A model generated the notes under the pieces. It worked only from the letters and a program-made list of their open reading frames with translations, had not been told where the DNA came from and made no database searches. Positions 1 through 7,540 of a stretch of DNA of 32,905 bases are shown piece after piece. Positions within the stretch are counted from its first letter, which is position 1. Every line of letters starts with the position of its first letter. The position numbers were made by a program, and so were the translations under genes. The stretch lies in the NCBI GenBank assembly GCA_020060215.1, contig JAGVAP010000008.1, positions 1-32,905 of the forward strand. The letters are read 5' to 3'. The stretch comes from Deltaproteobacteria bacterium (GTDB lineage Bacteria > Desulfobacterota > DSM-4660 > Desulfatiglandales > HGW-15).

Positions 1-531
1 AACCCGGATTTCTGGTGGGCGAGACAGGCCCTCAACCCGAACAACATCCAGGCCCACCGTGAGACCACCGGCAGGGAGATCATCGAGCAGACGGATGGGA
101 AGGTGGACGCCTTCGTGTGCGCCGTGGGCACGGGCGGGACGCTTCTGGGCGTCTACGAGGCCCTCAAGGCGGTCAACCCGAACATCAAGGTGTATGCCGT
201 CGAACCCGCAAGCTCGTCCCTCTTCGAGACGAATGCGGAGATCTCGAAGTACATGAAGAAGTACGACATCCCGGGGATCGAGGGGTGGATCATCTCCGAG
301 ATCAAGAAGATGAACATCGTGGAGAAGGTCTATCTCGTCCAGGACGGCGACGCCGTCGAAATGACCCACCGCCTGTGCAGAGAGGAGGGCCTCTTCTGCG
401 GCATGTCCTCAGGGGCCAACGTCTGGGTGGCGCGCGAGGTCGCCAAGGGCATGGGGAAGGGCGAGCGGGTCGTGGCCGTCCTGCCGGACAGCAGGTACAG
501 GTATTTTGCGGAGGAGCATTTCACCACCTGA
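1..531 (+). CDS. Cysteine synthase-family PLP enzyme, C-terminal part (5' end outside window)
   Basis: This is an open frame running in from the left edge, with 176 residues visible. It is the C-terminal half of a fold-type II PLP enzyme of the cysteine synthase / cystathionine beta-synthase family, which makes cysteine or a related thioether from an activated serine in the cytosol. The NPNN..H..TTG..I stretch at visible residues 12-28 matches the CysK pattern before the phosphate loop. GTGGT at 43-47 is the PLP phosphate-binding loop. The GMSSGAN motif lies near residue 133, and the C-terminus carries VLPDSRYRY where CysK usually has a (S/G)ERYLST-type ending. The catalytic lysine lies upstream and is not visible. 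The stop is followed after 27 bases by tctC, so co-transcription is possible. The family is secure, but the exact substrate (O-acetylserine, O-phosphoserine or homocysteine) is not. Confidence 0.85.
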   Translation, partial: NPDFWWARQALNPNNIQAHRETTGREIIEQTDGKVDAFVCAVGTGGTLLGVYEALKAVNPNIKVYAVEPASSSLFETNAEISKYMKKYDIPGIEGWIISEIKKMNIVEKVYLVQDGDAVEMTHRLCREEGLFCGMSSGANVWVAREVAKGMGKGERVVAVLPDSRYRYFAEEHFTT

Positions 532-558
532 ACCAAAACCCAGAGAGGAGGCTTGCAA

Positions 559-1536
559 ATGAGAGGAAGAAGGAGCGTTGCGGGACGGATCGCGGGATGG
601 GTGCTTTTGAGCGCGGCCATGCTGGTGGCGGCCCCGTCGTGGGCCGGTGATTTTCCCACCAGGCCGATTGAGTTCATCGTGATCTTCGCTGCGGGGGGAT
701 CCACGGACCTTGCATCCAGGGCCATTGGAGATGTGGCTGCAAGAGAGCTGGGCCAGCCCGTGGTGGTGCTCAACAAGACCGGCGGCGGCGGCACGGTGGG
801 GACGGCCGCCCTGGCCAAGGCGAAGCCCGACGGCCACACGGTGGGGAGCCTCTCCACGGGGGCCATGGAATTCAAACCCCACATGGAAGACCTGAACTAC
901 GATCCCCTGAAGGATATCGTTCCCGTGATGCAGTACGGCGAGTACCCCCAGGGCATCGCGGTGAAGTCGGACGCTCCGTTCAAGACCCTGAAGGACCTGA
1001 TCGAGTATGCGAGGGCCAATCCCGGGAAGGTCACCTACGGGACGACCGGGGCCGGCGGTGCCCAGCATATCGGTATGGAAAGGCTGGGCAAGGAGACGGG
1101 GATCCAGTGGGCTCACGTCCCCTTCAAGGGGGGGACGCCCGCGGTCACCGCCCTTCTGGGGGGGCACATCACCGCCACGACCGTGGCTGAGTTCGTTCCC
1201 CAGGTCAAGGCCGGCAATATGAGGCTCCTCGCCACATTCAACTCCAAACGGCTCGCCTCCTTCCCCGATGCCCCCACGACCCTGGAGCTGGGGTACAAGG
1301 TGTACATGGCGAACTATCTCGGGATCGGCGTGCCTGCGGGGACGCCCAAGCCGATCGTGGAGAAGCTGGCAAAGTCCTTCAAGAACGCCATGGATGATCC
1401 CTCCTTCAAGAAGGTGATGGAGAATTTTTCCATCGAGATCTCCTACCGATCCGGGGAAGAACTGGCAAAGGTCATCAAGGAAGGGTACGATATCCAGGGC
1501 AAGGTCTTGAAGGAGCTTGGCCTGGCGAAGAACTAG
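559..1536 (+). CDS. tctC: TTT-family periplasmic solute-binding protein (Bug/TctC), system 1
   Basis: This 325-residue protein captures a carboxylate-type solute in the periplasm and hands it to TctAB. ATG 559 is chosen because a strong GAGAGGAGG ribosome site ends 8 bases upstream; a TTG two codons earlier is less likely. Residues 1-29 form a signal peptide ending APSWA, with cleavage before GDF. The Bug signature follows at about 32-57 (FPTRPIEFIV, AAGGSTD). The second ligand loop, HVPFKGGTPAV, lies near residue 190. Length is normal for the family (about 320). It is the first gene of a tight tctC-tctB-tctA set, 15 bases before tctB. The substrate is unknown: Bug proteins bind citrate, tricarballylate, terephthalate, amino acids, nicotinate and others. 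Confidence 0.95.
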   Translation: MRGRRSVAGRIAGWVLLSAAMLVAAPSWAGDFPTRPIEFIVIFAAGGSTDLASRAIGDVAARELGQPVVVLNKTGGGGTVGTAALAKAKPDGHTVGSLSTGAMEFKPHMEDLNYDPLKDIVPVMQYGEYPQGIAVKSDAPFKTLKDLIEYARANPGKVTYGTTGAGGAQHIGMERLGKETGIQWAHVPFKGGTPAVTALLGGHITATTVAEFVPQVKAGNMRLLATFNSKRLASFPDAPTTLELGYKVYMANYLGIGVPAGTPKPIVEKLAKSFKNAMDDPSFKKVMENFSIEISYRSGEELAKVIKEGYDIQGKVLKELGLAKN

Positions 1537-1551
1537 GAAGGGGATGCGGGC

Positions 1552-2034
1552 ATGACCAGAAAGCGCGACCTCGCGAGCAGTGTTGCATCGCTCATTGTGG
1601 CCGCGGTGTTCTGTGCGGGTGCGGTTCATTACGGTCTTACCAGGCGAGGGGTTCCGGGGCCGGGTTTCCTGCCCTTTTTCGCGGGGCTCGGACTCGTCCT
1701 CCTCGCCCTGATCCAGCTGATCTCGCGGCTGTGGGATGGGGATAGGGAAGAGAGGAAGGACCAACCCCTCTCCTTCTTCCCTGAGAGGGGGAGCTGGAAG
1801 CGTCTCGCCATGGTCATGGGCAGCCTCGTCTTCTATGTTCTTGCCCTGGAGTATCTCGGCTTCCTGGTGACCACCTTCCTCTTCGTGTCCGTCCTGCTGG
1901 CGATCGAGCCGAAAGGATGGGCCGGCGTTGTGGGCACATCCATCCTGGCCACCGGGGGTTCATATCTGATCTTTCAGCTCCTGCTCAAGGTGCAGTTGCC
2001 GAGGGGGGTCTTCCGACTGTGGGGGGGATTTTAG
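1552..2034 (+). CDS. tctB: TTT small membrane subunit TctB, system 1
   Basis: This 160-residue hydrophobic protein has about four predicted membrane helices (approximately residues 9-28, 37-57, 83-120 and 125-150). It is the small integral-membrane subunit of a tripartite tricarboxylate transporter, which works with TctA in proton- or sodium-driven uptake. The motif GVPGPGFLPFF near residue 33 is typical of TctB. ATG 1552 follows an AGGAAGGGG ribosome site. The stop codon is one base from the GTG start of tctA, which implies translational coupling. Identification rests on size, topology, that motif and position between tctC and tctA. Confidence 0.93.
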   Translation: MTRKRDLASSVASLIVAAVFCAGAVHYGLTRRGVPGPGFLPFFAGLGLVLLALIQLISRLWDGDREERKDQPLSFFPERGSWKRLAMVMGSLVFYVLALEYLGFLVTTFLFVSVLLAIEPKGWAGVVGTSILATGGSYLIFQLLLKVQLPRGVFRLWGGF

Positions 2035-2035
2035 G

Positions 2036-3556
2036 GTGGATGTGCTGCAGAACCTCGGCATGGCCTTCGGGGTCGCCTTTGAGCCATCCAACATCCTCAT
2101 GTGCTTCATCGGGGTGCTCTTCGGGACACTGGTCGGTGTCCTCCCGGGGCTCGGCCCCACTGCGACCATCGCCCTCCTGCTGCCCATCACCTTTAATCTC
2201 TCGCCGGTGGCTTCGGTGATCATGCTTTCCGGGGTCTATTATGGGGCCTACTACGGCGGGACGACCACCTCGGTCCTCGTCAACATCCCCGGGGAGGCGG
2301 CCACGGTGGTCACCTGCCTGGACGGCTACGAAATGGCCAAGAAAGGGCGGGCCGGTCCTGCCCTGGGCATAGCCGCCATCGGGTCCTTCATCGGGGGGAC
2401 CTTTGCCATGATCCTGCTCGTCTTGCTCGCCCCCCCTCTGGCGTCCATGGCCCTGGAATTCGGTCCCCCGGAGCGGGCGGCGCTCATCTTTTTCGGGCTC
2501 AGCATGGTGACCTACCTCTCGAGCGGGCCCCTCCTGAAGTCGCTGACGATGGCCGGATTCGGGCTCCTGCTCGGGTGCATCGGGACGGACCTGATCACCG
2601 GGTCGGAGAGGTTTACCATGGGATTCATGGGGCTCTCCGACGGGCTCGGAATCGTGCCGGTCGTGATGGGCCTCTTCGGGGTCACCGAGGTCCTGCTCAA
2701 CGTGGAGAAATCATCGGAGAAGATGCAGGTTTTCAAGGCGAGGGTGCGCGAGATGCTGCCCACGAGAGAGGATTGGAAGGTCTCTTCCGGACCCATTGCC
2801 AGGGGCTCGGTCCTGGGCTTTTTCATCGGACTCCTCCCCGGGGGGGGCGGGATCCTTTCCTCCTTCCTCTCCTATGCCGTGGAAAAGCGGCTTTCGAGAC
2901 ACCCCGAGCGGTTCGGCACCGGTGAGATCCAGGGGGTTGCCGGCCCGGAGACGGCGAACAATGCGGGGGCCCAGGCGACGTTTATCCCGTTGCTGACCCT
3001 CGGACTTCCCTGTAACGCTACGCTGGCCGTGCTCATGGGGGCCTTCATGATACACGGGATCACGCCCGGCCCCCTGCTCATGAAGGATCACCCGGCCCTG
3101 TTCTGGGGGGTGGTGGGCAGCATGTATCTTGGAAACGCCATGCTGGTCCTGCTCAACCTGCCCCTGATCCCCTTGTGGGTCAAGGTCCTGCGGATCCCCT
3201 ATCGCATCTTTTTTCCCCTGATCCTCCTGATCTGTGTGATCGGGTCCTACTCCCTTCAGAACAGCGTTTTCGACGTCGGGATCATGATCGGATGCGGCGC
3301 GATCGGCTACCTCCTGAAGAAGTTCGGGTACGAGGCGGCGCCGCTGGTCCTGGCTCTGGTCCTCGGCCCCATGCTGGAGGAAGCCGTGCACCAGTCCATG
3401 GTCATCTCGGGAGGAAGCGGTCTGGTGTTCCTGTCGCGCCCCATCGCGGCGGCCCTGGTCGTGGTCTCCGCGGTCCTGATCGTCTTCCCGTTGGCGTCCT
3501 GGGCGCTTCGGAGGGAGAAGACGACCGTGAGGAGCGGGGAACCGAAGCCGAGTTAG
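2036..3556 (+). CDS. tctA: TTT large membrane subunit TctA, system 1
   Basis: This 506-residue polytopic protein is the transport subunit of the TTT carrier. GTG 2036 is the start, immediately after the tctB stop, with purine-rich sequence upstream inside the end of tctB. The TctA hallmark PGLGPTATIALLLP lies at residues 37-50, followed by [18 protein letters not shown] at 72-89 and [20 protein letters not shown] from 91. A second conserved block, LLPGGGGILSSFLSYAVEK, is near 265-285. Its first 100 residues align without gaps to the second TctA in this window (18242-19735), with 67 identities counted by eye, so the two are close paralogues. The last gene of the three-gene transporter unit, it is followed 68 bases later by an aminotransferase. 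Confidence 0.96.
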   Translation: MDVLQNLGMAFGVAFEPSNILMCFIGVLFGTLVGVLPGLGPTATIALLLPITFNLSPVASVIMLSGVYYGAYYGGTTTSVLVNIPGEAATVVTCLDGYEMAKKGRAGPALGIAAIGSFIGGTFAMILLVLLAPPLASMALEFGPPERAALIFFGLSMVTYLSSGPLLKSLTMAGFGLLLGCIGTDLITGSERFTMGFMGLSDGLGIVPVVMGLFGVTEVLLNVEKSSEKMQVFKARVREMLPTREDWKVSSGPIARGSVLGFFIGLLPGGGGILSSFLSYAVEKRLSRHPERFGTGEIQGVAGPETANNAGAQATFIPLLTLGLPCNATLAVLMGAFMIHGITPGPLLMKDHPALFWGVVGSMYLGNAMLVLLNLPLIPLWVKVLRIPYRIFFPLILLICVIGSYSLQNSVFDVGIMIGCGAIGYLLKKFGYEAAPLVLALVLGPMLEEAVHQSMVISGGSGLVFLSRPIAAALVVVSAVLIVFPLASWALRREKTTVRSGEPKPS

Positions 3557-3624
3557 GGAACATCAACAGCGCTGCCGGTGCAGTGCATCCAGTCTTTATA
3601 ATGTTTTCGATCTTGAGGTGAACC

Positions 3625-4824
3625 ATGACCGAATTTGCAGACCGCATCTCCCGTTTGGGAACCGAGACCGCCTTTGCCGTCTCCGCCGAAGCAGCCGCCT
3701 TCGCGGCACAGGGGCACAAGGTTTATCCCTTTCATCTCGGGGACATGAATCTACCGACCCCGCGAAACATCGTCGACGCGACAATGCGGGCCATCCGCGA
3801 CGGCAAGACCTGCTATTGCGCCAACGCAGGGGTGTTGGAGCTCCGGGAGGTCCTTGCCGCGGACATCAACGGCTCCCACTCCACTCGTTACGGGGTGGAC
3901 AATATCGTGATCCAGCCTGGGGGCAAGCCGACGATCGGCAAGTTCCTTCTGGCCCTGATGGACCCGGGAGACGAGGTGCTCTACCCCAACCCGGGATACC
4001 CGATCTACGAGTCGCAGATTGAATTCCACGGCGGAAAGGCGGTGCCCTACACCTATGTGGAAGGGACGGACAACTTCGCCCTCGACATGGACTCGCTCAG
4101 ACGGGCCATCACCCCGCGCACCAGGCTCCTCATCCTCAACGACCTCCAGAACCCGACCGGACACGAATGCACGCGCGGGGAACTGGAGGCGCTCGCGGAA
4201 CTGGCCATCCGGCATGACCTTCTCGTGCTCTCGGATGAGGCGTACTTCGACATCCGCTACAGCGGCAAGAGCCTCTCCCTCGCCTCTCTCCCGGGCATGG
4301 AGGAGCGCTGCGTGCTGCTCTACACGTTCTCGAAGAAGTTCGCCATGACCGGCTGGCGACTGGGTGCGGCCGTGGCGCCGAAGGAGATCGCCGCCGTGAT
4401 CGCCAAGCTCAACGTCAATGACGAATCCTGCTCCAATCACTTCGTCCAATGCGGGGCCATCGAGGGGCTGACGGGGGACCAGACCGAAGTCAGGGCGATC
4501 CTCGCCACCCTGAAGGAGCGGCGGGATACTGCGGTGGATCTGCTGAACTCGATCCGGGGAGTAAGCTGCTTCCGGCCCAACGCCACGTTCTATCTCTATC
4601 CGAACGTGACCGAACCGATGATGCGGATGAATACCACCGACTACAACCTGTTCCGCACCAGCGTGCTGAAGAACACGGGGGTATCCTTCTGCACCCGGCT
4701 CCACTTCGGCCGGCCCCTCCCGGGCGAGAAGTCCAACCATGTCCGCCTGGCCTATTCGGGGATCAACCTGCCGGAGATCAGGGAGGGGCTCGCCAGGCTC
4801 AAACAGTACCTGGATTCGCTTTAG
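3625..4824 (+). CDS. Class I/II PLP-dependent aminotransferase (aspartate aminotransferase family)
   Basis: This 399-residue cytosolic transaminase, of normal length for the family, transfers an amino group between an amino acid and a 2-oxo acid. The Schiff-base lysine is K237 in SKKFAMTGWRLG (236-247). Asn176-Pro177-Thr-Gly, Asp204 and Tyr207 (SDEAY) are the expected PLP-contacting residues. An arginine in NHVRLAYSG near the C-terminus is in place for substrate carboxylate binding. ATG 3625 follows a GAGGTG ribosome site. It stands 68 bases after tctA on the same strand, so it may act on the transported compound or a product of it; this is inference. Specificity within the family (Asp, Ala, aromatic or LL-diaminopimelate types) cannot be fixed by reading. 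Confidence 0.92.
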   Translation: MTEFADRISRLGTETAFAVSAEAAAFAAQGHKVYPFHLGDMNLPTPRNIVDATMRAIRDGKTCYCANAGVLELREVLAADINGSHSTRYGVDNIVIQPGGKPTIGKFLLALMDPGDEVLYPNPGYPIYESQIEFHGGKAVPYTYVEGTDNFALDMDSLRRAITPRTRLLILNDLQNPTGHECTRGELEALAELAIRHDLLVLSDEAYFDIRYSGKSLSLASLPGMEERCVLLYTFSKKFAMTGWRLGAAVAPKEIAAVIAKLNVNDESCSNHFVQCGAIEGLTGDQTEVRAILATLKERRDTAVDLLNSIRGVSCFRPNATFYLYPNVTEPMMRMNTTDYNLFRTSVLKNTGVSFCTRLHFGRPLPGEKSNHVRLAYSGINLPEIREGLARLKQYLDSL

Positions 4825-4826
4825 CC

Positions 4827-4865
4827 CGGGCGGCGTTTGGCAAGGGGATTCAGGGTTGCCGCCCG
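4827..4865. terminator. Terminator-like hairpin after the aminotransferase gene
   Basis: Perfect 8-base arms (CGGGCGGC at 4827-4834 and GCCGCCCG at 4858-4865) enclose a 23-base loop and begin just after the aminotransferase stop. A second C6/G7 self-complementary run lies at 4873-4887. There is no T tract, so this would not be a classical intrinsic terminator. It separates the plus-strand genes from the converging minus-strand gene. Confidence 0.4.
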
Positions 4866-4935
4866 AGCATGACCCCCCTCGGGGGGGCACCCGGGGCGCC
4901 CGCCAAGCGGTCCACTCCGGGTGGATTTTCACTGG

Positions 4936-5226
4936 TCAATGCCGCATCCAGAGCCAGATCAAGGGAGCGACGGGGAAGAGCAGGAGAAACCCGCTCGCCA
5001 GCAGGAGCTGTTGTCGGATCGAGAAGAAGCGATTCGAGCCGCTTCGTCCGGTCTCCCCTGCGAGGGCAGCCACTTCACGACCTTCCAGCCCGGTCAGTTC
5101 CGCCAGGGCGTCCAATATGTCCAGGTTGTAAAAAATATCTTCCTTCTGCCGTGCGCGAAGGCAGGCGGCCGCTGCGATCCTCTTGACCTCGTCCCGCGAA
5201 AGTCTCTTCTCTGCGTGTGGGTGCAT
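4936..5226 (-). CDS. Hypothetical small protein with one C-terminal membrane helix
   Basis: This 96-residue protein has no family that I recognise. ATG 5226 is chosen because GGAAGGAG lies 5 bases upstream; the open frame continues further upstream without a better start. Residues 1-70 are polar and helix-prone (RLSRDEVKRIAAAACLRAR, then a DILDALAELTGL segment). Residues about 73-92 form one hydrophobic helix followed by MRH, so it is probably a tail-anchored inner-membrane protein with a cytosolic N-terminal part. It lies 251 bases downstream of the transglycosylase-like gene on the same strand, but hairpin and REP-like sequence between them argues for separate transcripts. The ribosome site and consistent topology make it more likely real than chance. 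Confidence 0.6.
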   Translation of the reverse strand: MHPHAEKRLSRDEVKRIAAAACLRARQKEDIFYNLDILDALAELTGLEGREVAALAGETGRSGSNRFFSIRQQLLLASGFLLLFPVAPLIWLWMRH

Positions 5227-5351
5227 GGGGGCTCCTTCCTTCACCTCATCGTTGCATGACAACCAAGGCAATGACGTTTCCGCAGATGCCGGGGGCGTTC
5301 TGGTGACCGCACTTCAGATGGTTCCCGCAGGACGGGTGGACCCCGGCAGGC

Positions 5352-5381
5352 CCTAAGCCGTCGGAAACACGTCGGTTTAGG
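5352..5381. terminator. Hairpin downstream of the transglycosylase-like gene
   Basis: CCTAAGCCG (5352-5360) and CGGTTTAGG (5373-5381) pair over 9 positions with one G-T wobble around a 12-base loop. It lies about 100 bases past the stop of the minus-strand gene at 5478 and next to a REP-like element. It could end that transcript or belong to the repeat; no T tract is present on either strand. Confidence 0.35.
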
Positions 5382-5405
5382 CTTGTGGCATGTCCAATCG
5401 GTCGA

Positions 5406-5440
5406 GTTGACGGGTTTCGCTCCGCTCCACCCATCCTACG
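5406..5440. repeat. REP-like intergenic element (GTAGGATGGGTGGAGCG type)
   Basis: Read on the minus strand this is CGTAGGATGGGTGGAGCGG followed by AGCGAAACCCGTC, with GGGT/ACCC ends around a GCGGAGCGAAA-rich centre. I recognise this as a widespread intergenic palindrome form in proteobacterial genomes; that is recall, not a search. It lies in non-coding sequence between two minus-strand genes. Confidence 0.5.
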
Positions 5441-5477
5441 CTCCAGACCGTCAGCCATCAACAACTCTTCTCAATCT

Positions 5478-7370
5478 TCAAAGGCATACCTCGATCTTGC
5501 CCCACTGGTCGCGGGCTACCCACCGGTACTTTTCCAGAAAGAGCTTGTCGATGGCGTTCGGCGACCCTTTCATCAGGCGGTTGACGGAGCTCTGCAGCTG
5601 GCTCGGGCCGCCGCAGTATACGGCATAGGCCAGCCGCGCCAGGATTTCTCGGTCGGACCGCTTTTCCGATCCCATCTCCTGCAATTCGGGCAGAGCGTAT
5701 TTCTTGAGATAGATCGCCAGGATCTCGCAACCCGCCGAGGCGTTGTAGGCGATGTCCCAGCGCAGGTGATTCAGGTCGTAGATCCCCCGCCACACGCGTT
5801 CGTTGATCTGCATGATCCCGACGGAGGTTCGATTGTAGGACCTCAGGTAGGTCGCCTTGTTCCCCTCGATGACGAACTGGCGGAAACAGGTTTCCTGCCA
5901 TGCCGTGGAGAGGACAAGCAGGTGGAAGAATGCGGTGAGCCCTTCGTCTAGATCGGTCTTGGGAAAGACCCTGGCTGAGGTCTCGTTCAGGAGGGTACGT
6001 ACCCGCTTGAGATAGGGCTGTTTGTCCCCTTTCGGTACCAGCCAGGGGGTGATGCGGTCACGGAAGGCCTGCCCTGGATCGTCCTTGGCCCAGGCGGTGG
6101 CGACGAAAAAGTTCTTGACCGAAATGAACCGCTCCTTTTCCCGGGGACTGAATTCCTGGGGGTCCACTTCAAGGAACTCCTCGTTCATGGACGGCTCCGT
6201 GAAGGGGAGAGGATCCCCCAGTCCGAGAATCCTTCTCAGATCCTCATCAACCATGAATTCATAGGGGAGGTCCGAGACCTCCTTCCCGCTGATCAGGCGG
6301 GCCAGGTGGATCAGTCCTGCGCGGCTGATTTCAATGCCGAGACCGGGGCCGATCGTGTCCAGTGCGACGAGGGCATCGGAGGCGGTGAAAAAGGCCAGGT
6401 AATCCAGAAGGGGCCGCGCAGGATCGTCGCTCATCCTCTTCCTGAAGATCGGGGAGAGGCGCTGCCATGCGGTGATGAACTCTTTCCTGACGAAATCGGT
6501 TTTCTGCCCGGGCTCCAGGAGCTCATCCTCGAAACGGTGCCGGGCCTCGAGCAGCACGGCCAGGATGAGCTCCTTCTCCGCACCGCTCAACCGCTCCCGC
6601 GGCAGGGAAGTGATCATCTTGACAAAGTAGGCATCCCATGTCTCCCAGACGGCGATGAATTTTTCCACCTCTTGCTGCTCGACGGATTCATGGCCCTCCT
6701 CGACTTTCCTCTTCGTCTCCTCGACCTCCACCAGGATGTCTACGGTGACCGTCTCCCCCCGGACGTCCACCTTCCCGGGCCTGAGGCTGTCCATCATTCG
6801 ATGGGCCCTTTCCTGGAGTTCGGAAGGGAAAAGATCTCTCGTGAAGAGCCTGAGGTCTTCGACGGGCGGCGCGAGATTGATGGCCAACTGGTTCAGGTAT
6901 TCGAGGACATGTATCTTGATCAGGTCCCAGAAAAATCCCATGACCCGGGCGGGTTCATGATCCTGGTTGTAGACGGCAGACTCGATCGTCCTGAACGAGA
7001 GGACCCAGTGCTCGTTCACCACCGGGACCTGCGTCAGGGAGACGTACCCTTCCCAGGACAAGGGGACGATGCAGGTGGAGCCGATGGATAACCCCGCCCT
7101 GAGGAAGACCTTTGTTTGGAAATGGATCCTGTGCCCATCGATCGTGTATACGGGATCCGAGAGGACGATCTCCTTGCAGCCTCCCTGGTCCCCCGCCAGG
7201 ACGGCGGTCCTGCCTTCATCCGTATAGGCGGTCTTGATCACCATGGACCTGAGCAGTTGGGTGTCGAGGGAAAGAGGGAGGGCGACCGTCTCTGCAAGGG
7301 GGCCGCGGTTCGGCAGCAAAACGACGACGGCAAAGACAAGAACCGGTAAAATGCTTCGTTTGCGGATCAT
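5478..7370 (-). CDS. Exported protein with C-terminal lytic transglycosylase (SLT-like) domain
   Basis: This 630-residue protein starts with a signal peptide (MIRKRS, hydrophobic 7-20, cleavage near LAE at 25-27), so it is periplasmic. The last about 140 residues look like an SLT lysozyme-fold domain. WQETCF (491-496) places the catalytic glutamate at E493, SVGIMQI at 516-522 matches the 'xxGxMQx' motif, and AYNASAGCEILAIYLKK follows at about 541. Such domains cleave peptidoglycan glycan strands to 1,6-anhydro products. The first about 480 residues resemble no family I recognise; they are acidic and helix-rich with an EVEETKRKVEEGHESVEQQ coiled-coil-like stretch near 213. The start ATG 7370 has AAGAG upstream. 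It is transcribed away from the GntR gene. The catalytic domain is likely and the role of the large N-terminal part unknown. Confidence 0.8.
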   Translation of the reverse strand: MIRKRSILPVLVFAVVVLLPNRGPLAETVALPLSLDTQLLRSMVIKTAYTDEGRTAVLAGDQGGCKEIVLSDPVYTIDGHRIHFQTKVFLRAGLSIGSTCIVPLSWEGYVSLTQVPVVNEHWVLSFRTIESAVYNQDHEPARVMGFFWDLIKIHVLEYLNQLAINLAPPVEDLRLFTRDLFPSELQERAHRMMDSLRPGKVDVRGETVTVDILVEVEETKRKVEEGHESVEQQEVEKFIAVWETWDAYFVKMITSLPRERLSGAEKELILAVLLEARHRFEDELLEPGQKTDFVRKEFITAWQRLSPIFRKRMSDDPARPLLDYLAFFTASDALVALDTIGPGLGIEISRAGLIHLARLISGKEVSDLPYEFMVDEDLRRILGLGDPLPFTEPSMNEEFLEVDPQEFSPREKERFISVKNFFVATAWAKDDPGQAFRDRITPWLVPKGDKQPYLKRVRTLLNETSARVFPKTDLDEGLTAFFHLLVLSTAWQETCFRQFVIEGNKATYLRSYNRTSVGIMQINERVWRGIYDLNHLRWDIAYNASAGCEILAIYLKKYALPELQEMGSEKRSDREILARLAYAVYCGGPSQLQSSVNRLMKGSPNAIDKLFLEKYRWVARDQWGKIEVCL

Positions 7371-7403
7371 CTCTTAAAGTCTGACATCGACTCATACCTC
7401 TTT

Positions 7404-7432
7404 GCGGGATGGAACGCAATAACCATTCCCGC
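7404..7432. repeat. Inverted repeat followed by a T7 run in the divergent control region
   Basis: GCGGGATGG (7404-7412) pairs with CCATTCCCGC (7423-7432) with one bulged base around a 10-base spacer, and a run of seven T begins at 7440. It has terminator-like form on the plus strand, but no plus-strand gene lies directly upstream. It sits between two divergent genes, so it may be a regulatory dyad or insulator. Confidence 0.35.
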
Positions 7433-7450
7433 TCCCGTATTTTTTTGTGA

Positions 7451-7480
7451 TTGACACCCGCTCCGGAAGTAGGGTATCAG
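7451..7480 (+). promoter_or_regulatory. Candidate sigma70 promoter for the GntR-opine dehydrogenase unit
   Basis: A consensus TTGACA at 7451-7456 is followed after 18 bases by TATCAG (7475-7480, four of six matches to the -10 consensus). Transcription would begin near 7487, about 54 bases before the GTG start of the regulator gene. The -10 box is weak, and other AT-rich boxes lie closer to the gene. Confidence 0.4.
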
Positions 7481-7485
7481 GGTAC

Positions 7486-7513
7486 GGTATACATTACTTG
7501 GCATATTGAATAT
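7486..7513 (+). promoter_or_regulatory. Candidate autoregulatory operator (GTATAC dyad and ATATT-g-AATAT dyad)
   Basis: The self-complementary hexamer GTATAC lies at 7487-7492, at the predicted transcription start. A second dyad, ATATT g AATAT, lies at 7503-7513. GntR regulators of the FCD class commonly bind short AT-rich dyads with a TAC/GTA flavour and repress their own operon, so one of these is a reasonable site. The assignment is inference. Confidence 0.3.
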
Positions 7514-7540
7514 AAAAATAGACTATATAAGGTCATTAAA

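Noticed and set aside
409..1764. A 451-codon open frame antisense to tctC and tctB
   Set aside because: It mirrors the high-GC third positions of the plus-strand transporter genes, has no recognisable domain and covers well-supported genes.
3751..4932. A 393-codon minus-strand frame under the aminotransferase
   Set aside because: It is the shadow of a gene with all catalytic motifs on the plus strand; its composition is Arg/Gly/His-rich without domain signal.
7451..7540. A longer GntR protein beginning at TTG 7451
   Set aside because: The TTG is part of a consensus -35 box, and the winged helix begins well after GTG 7541.
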